Assembly: GCF_012034175.1 (NCBI RefSeq)
Contig: NZ_JAATEJ010000042.1
Coordinates: 1-45,439, forward strand
Direction of reading: 5' to 3'
DNA: 45,439 nucleotides
Source: Actinacidiphila epipremni
Lineage (GTDB): Bacteria; Actinomycetota; Actinomycetes; Streptomycetales; Streptomycetaceae
Shown here: positions 45,389 to 45,439 of the stretch, piece after piece
Layout of the letters: each line of letters starts with the position of its first letter
Numbering within the stretch: position 1 is the first letter of the stretch
Position numbers and translations under genes: made by a program
Notes under the pieces: model-generated
Told to the model about the DNA's origin: nothing
Databases searched by the model: none
What the model saw: the letters and a program-made list of their open reading frames with translations, nothing else

Positions 45389-45429
45389 AAAGCGTCAGCC
45401 CCCGTGCATTGCACGGGGGCTGACGCTTT
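45389..45429. terminator. Perfect hairpin terminator at right end of window
   Basis: Arms 45389-45408 and 45410-45429 are perfectly complementary over 20 bp around one unpaired T at 45409 (in practice the loop is a few bases wide). AT-rich sequence flanks both sides (TTTATC on the right, GAAA on the left), making it a likely intrinsic terminator for a gene beyond the window that runs towards the HAD gene on the minus strand, or for both directions. Confidence 0.75.
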
Positions 45430-45439
45430 ATCAAAATAA

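Noticed and set aside
1..45439. CRISPR arrays, tRNA or rRNA genes, insertion sequences, prophage or defence genes
   Set aside because: No regularly spaced repeats, cloverleaf sequences, transposase or phage-like proteins were recognised on either strand.

Overview
The window is chromosomal DNA from a Streptomyces-type actinomycete. The evidence is very high GC with third positions almost always G or C, frequent GTG/TTG starts with strong GGAGG-like sites, and a block of Streptomyces core genes: the developmental sigma factor BldN with its anti-sigma RsbN, the redox repressor Rex with hemA-hemC-hemD, hemB, lysS/argS, the 32-residue ribosomal protein bS22 and a BldC-like small HTH protein. I saw no prophage, insertion sequence, CRISPR array, tRNA/rRNA gene, biosynthetic cluster or recognisable defence island.

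Left part (1-11.6 kb) is a mixed, largely accessory arm: a truncated polysaccharide-deacetylase-like lipoprotein, a GlxA/AraC regulator divergent from a saccharopine-dehydrogenase-like protein, the coupled pair hemL plus a histidine phosphatase, a small conserved protein with a possible disordered extension, a LysR regulator, a zinc-ribbon membrane protein, a RibD-like reductase, a small membrane protein, an SDR oxidoreductase and a secreted phospholipase A2. The middle (11.6-19.4 kb) is dominated by exported or membrane proteins: a ricin-B/PL7 alginate lyase with a DasR-like operator, rtcB, two DUF3558-type lipoproteins, a DUF2637 membrane protein with a long disordered tail, and an orphan secreted protein with a poly-Gly linker.

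From 19.5 kb rightwards the content is core. lysS and argS diverge across a region carrying two DnaA boxes. A PAS-PP2C phosphatase, an acyltransferase-3 protein and a DUF4253 protein follow. On the minus strand run glutaredoxin, a DEDDh exonuclease, then rex-hemA-hemC-hemD from a promoter overlapped by a Rex operator, then hemB. With hemL at 3.8-5.1 kb, every enzyme from glutamyl-tRNA to uroporphyrinogen III lies in this one window.

bldN (GTG start, long pro-sequence) is followed by rsbN, which has a matching sigma-BldN promoter in front of it. Then come an acyltransferase/epimerase pair, bS22, the HTH protein, a conserved 'phosphatase', an AcuC-type deacetylase overlapping an MFS transporter, and a HAD phosphatase. 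Strong hairpin terminators separate most convergent pairs. The most interesting signals are small: a 20-bp-arm inverted repeat before the HAD-IB gene, a DasR-like site before the alginate lyase, paired DnaA boxes, an eight-fold His-x-x repeat in RsbN, one repeat inserted into another after hemD, and operator-like repeats before hemL and the GlxA gene. No wholly new multi-gene system is evident.
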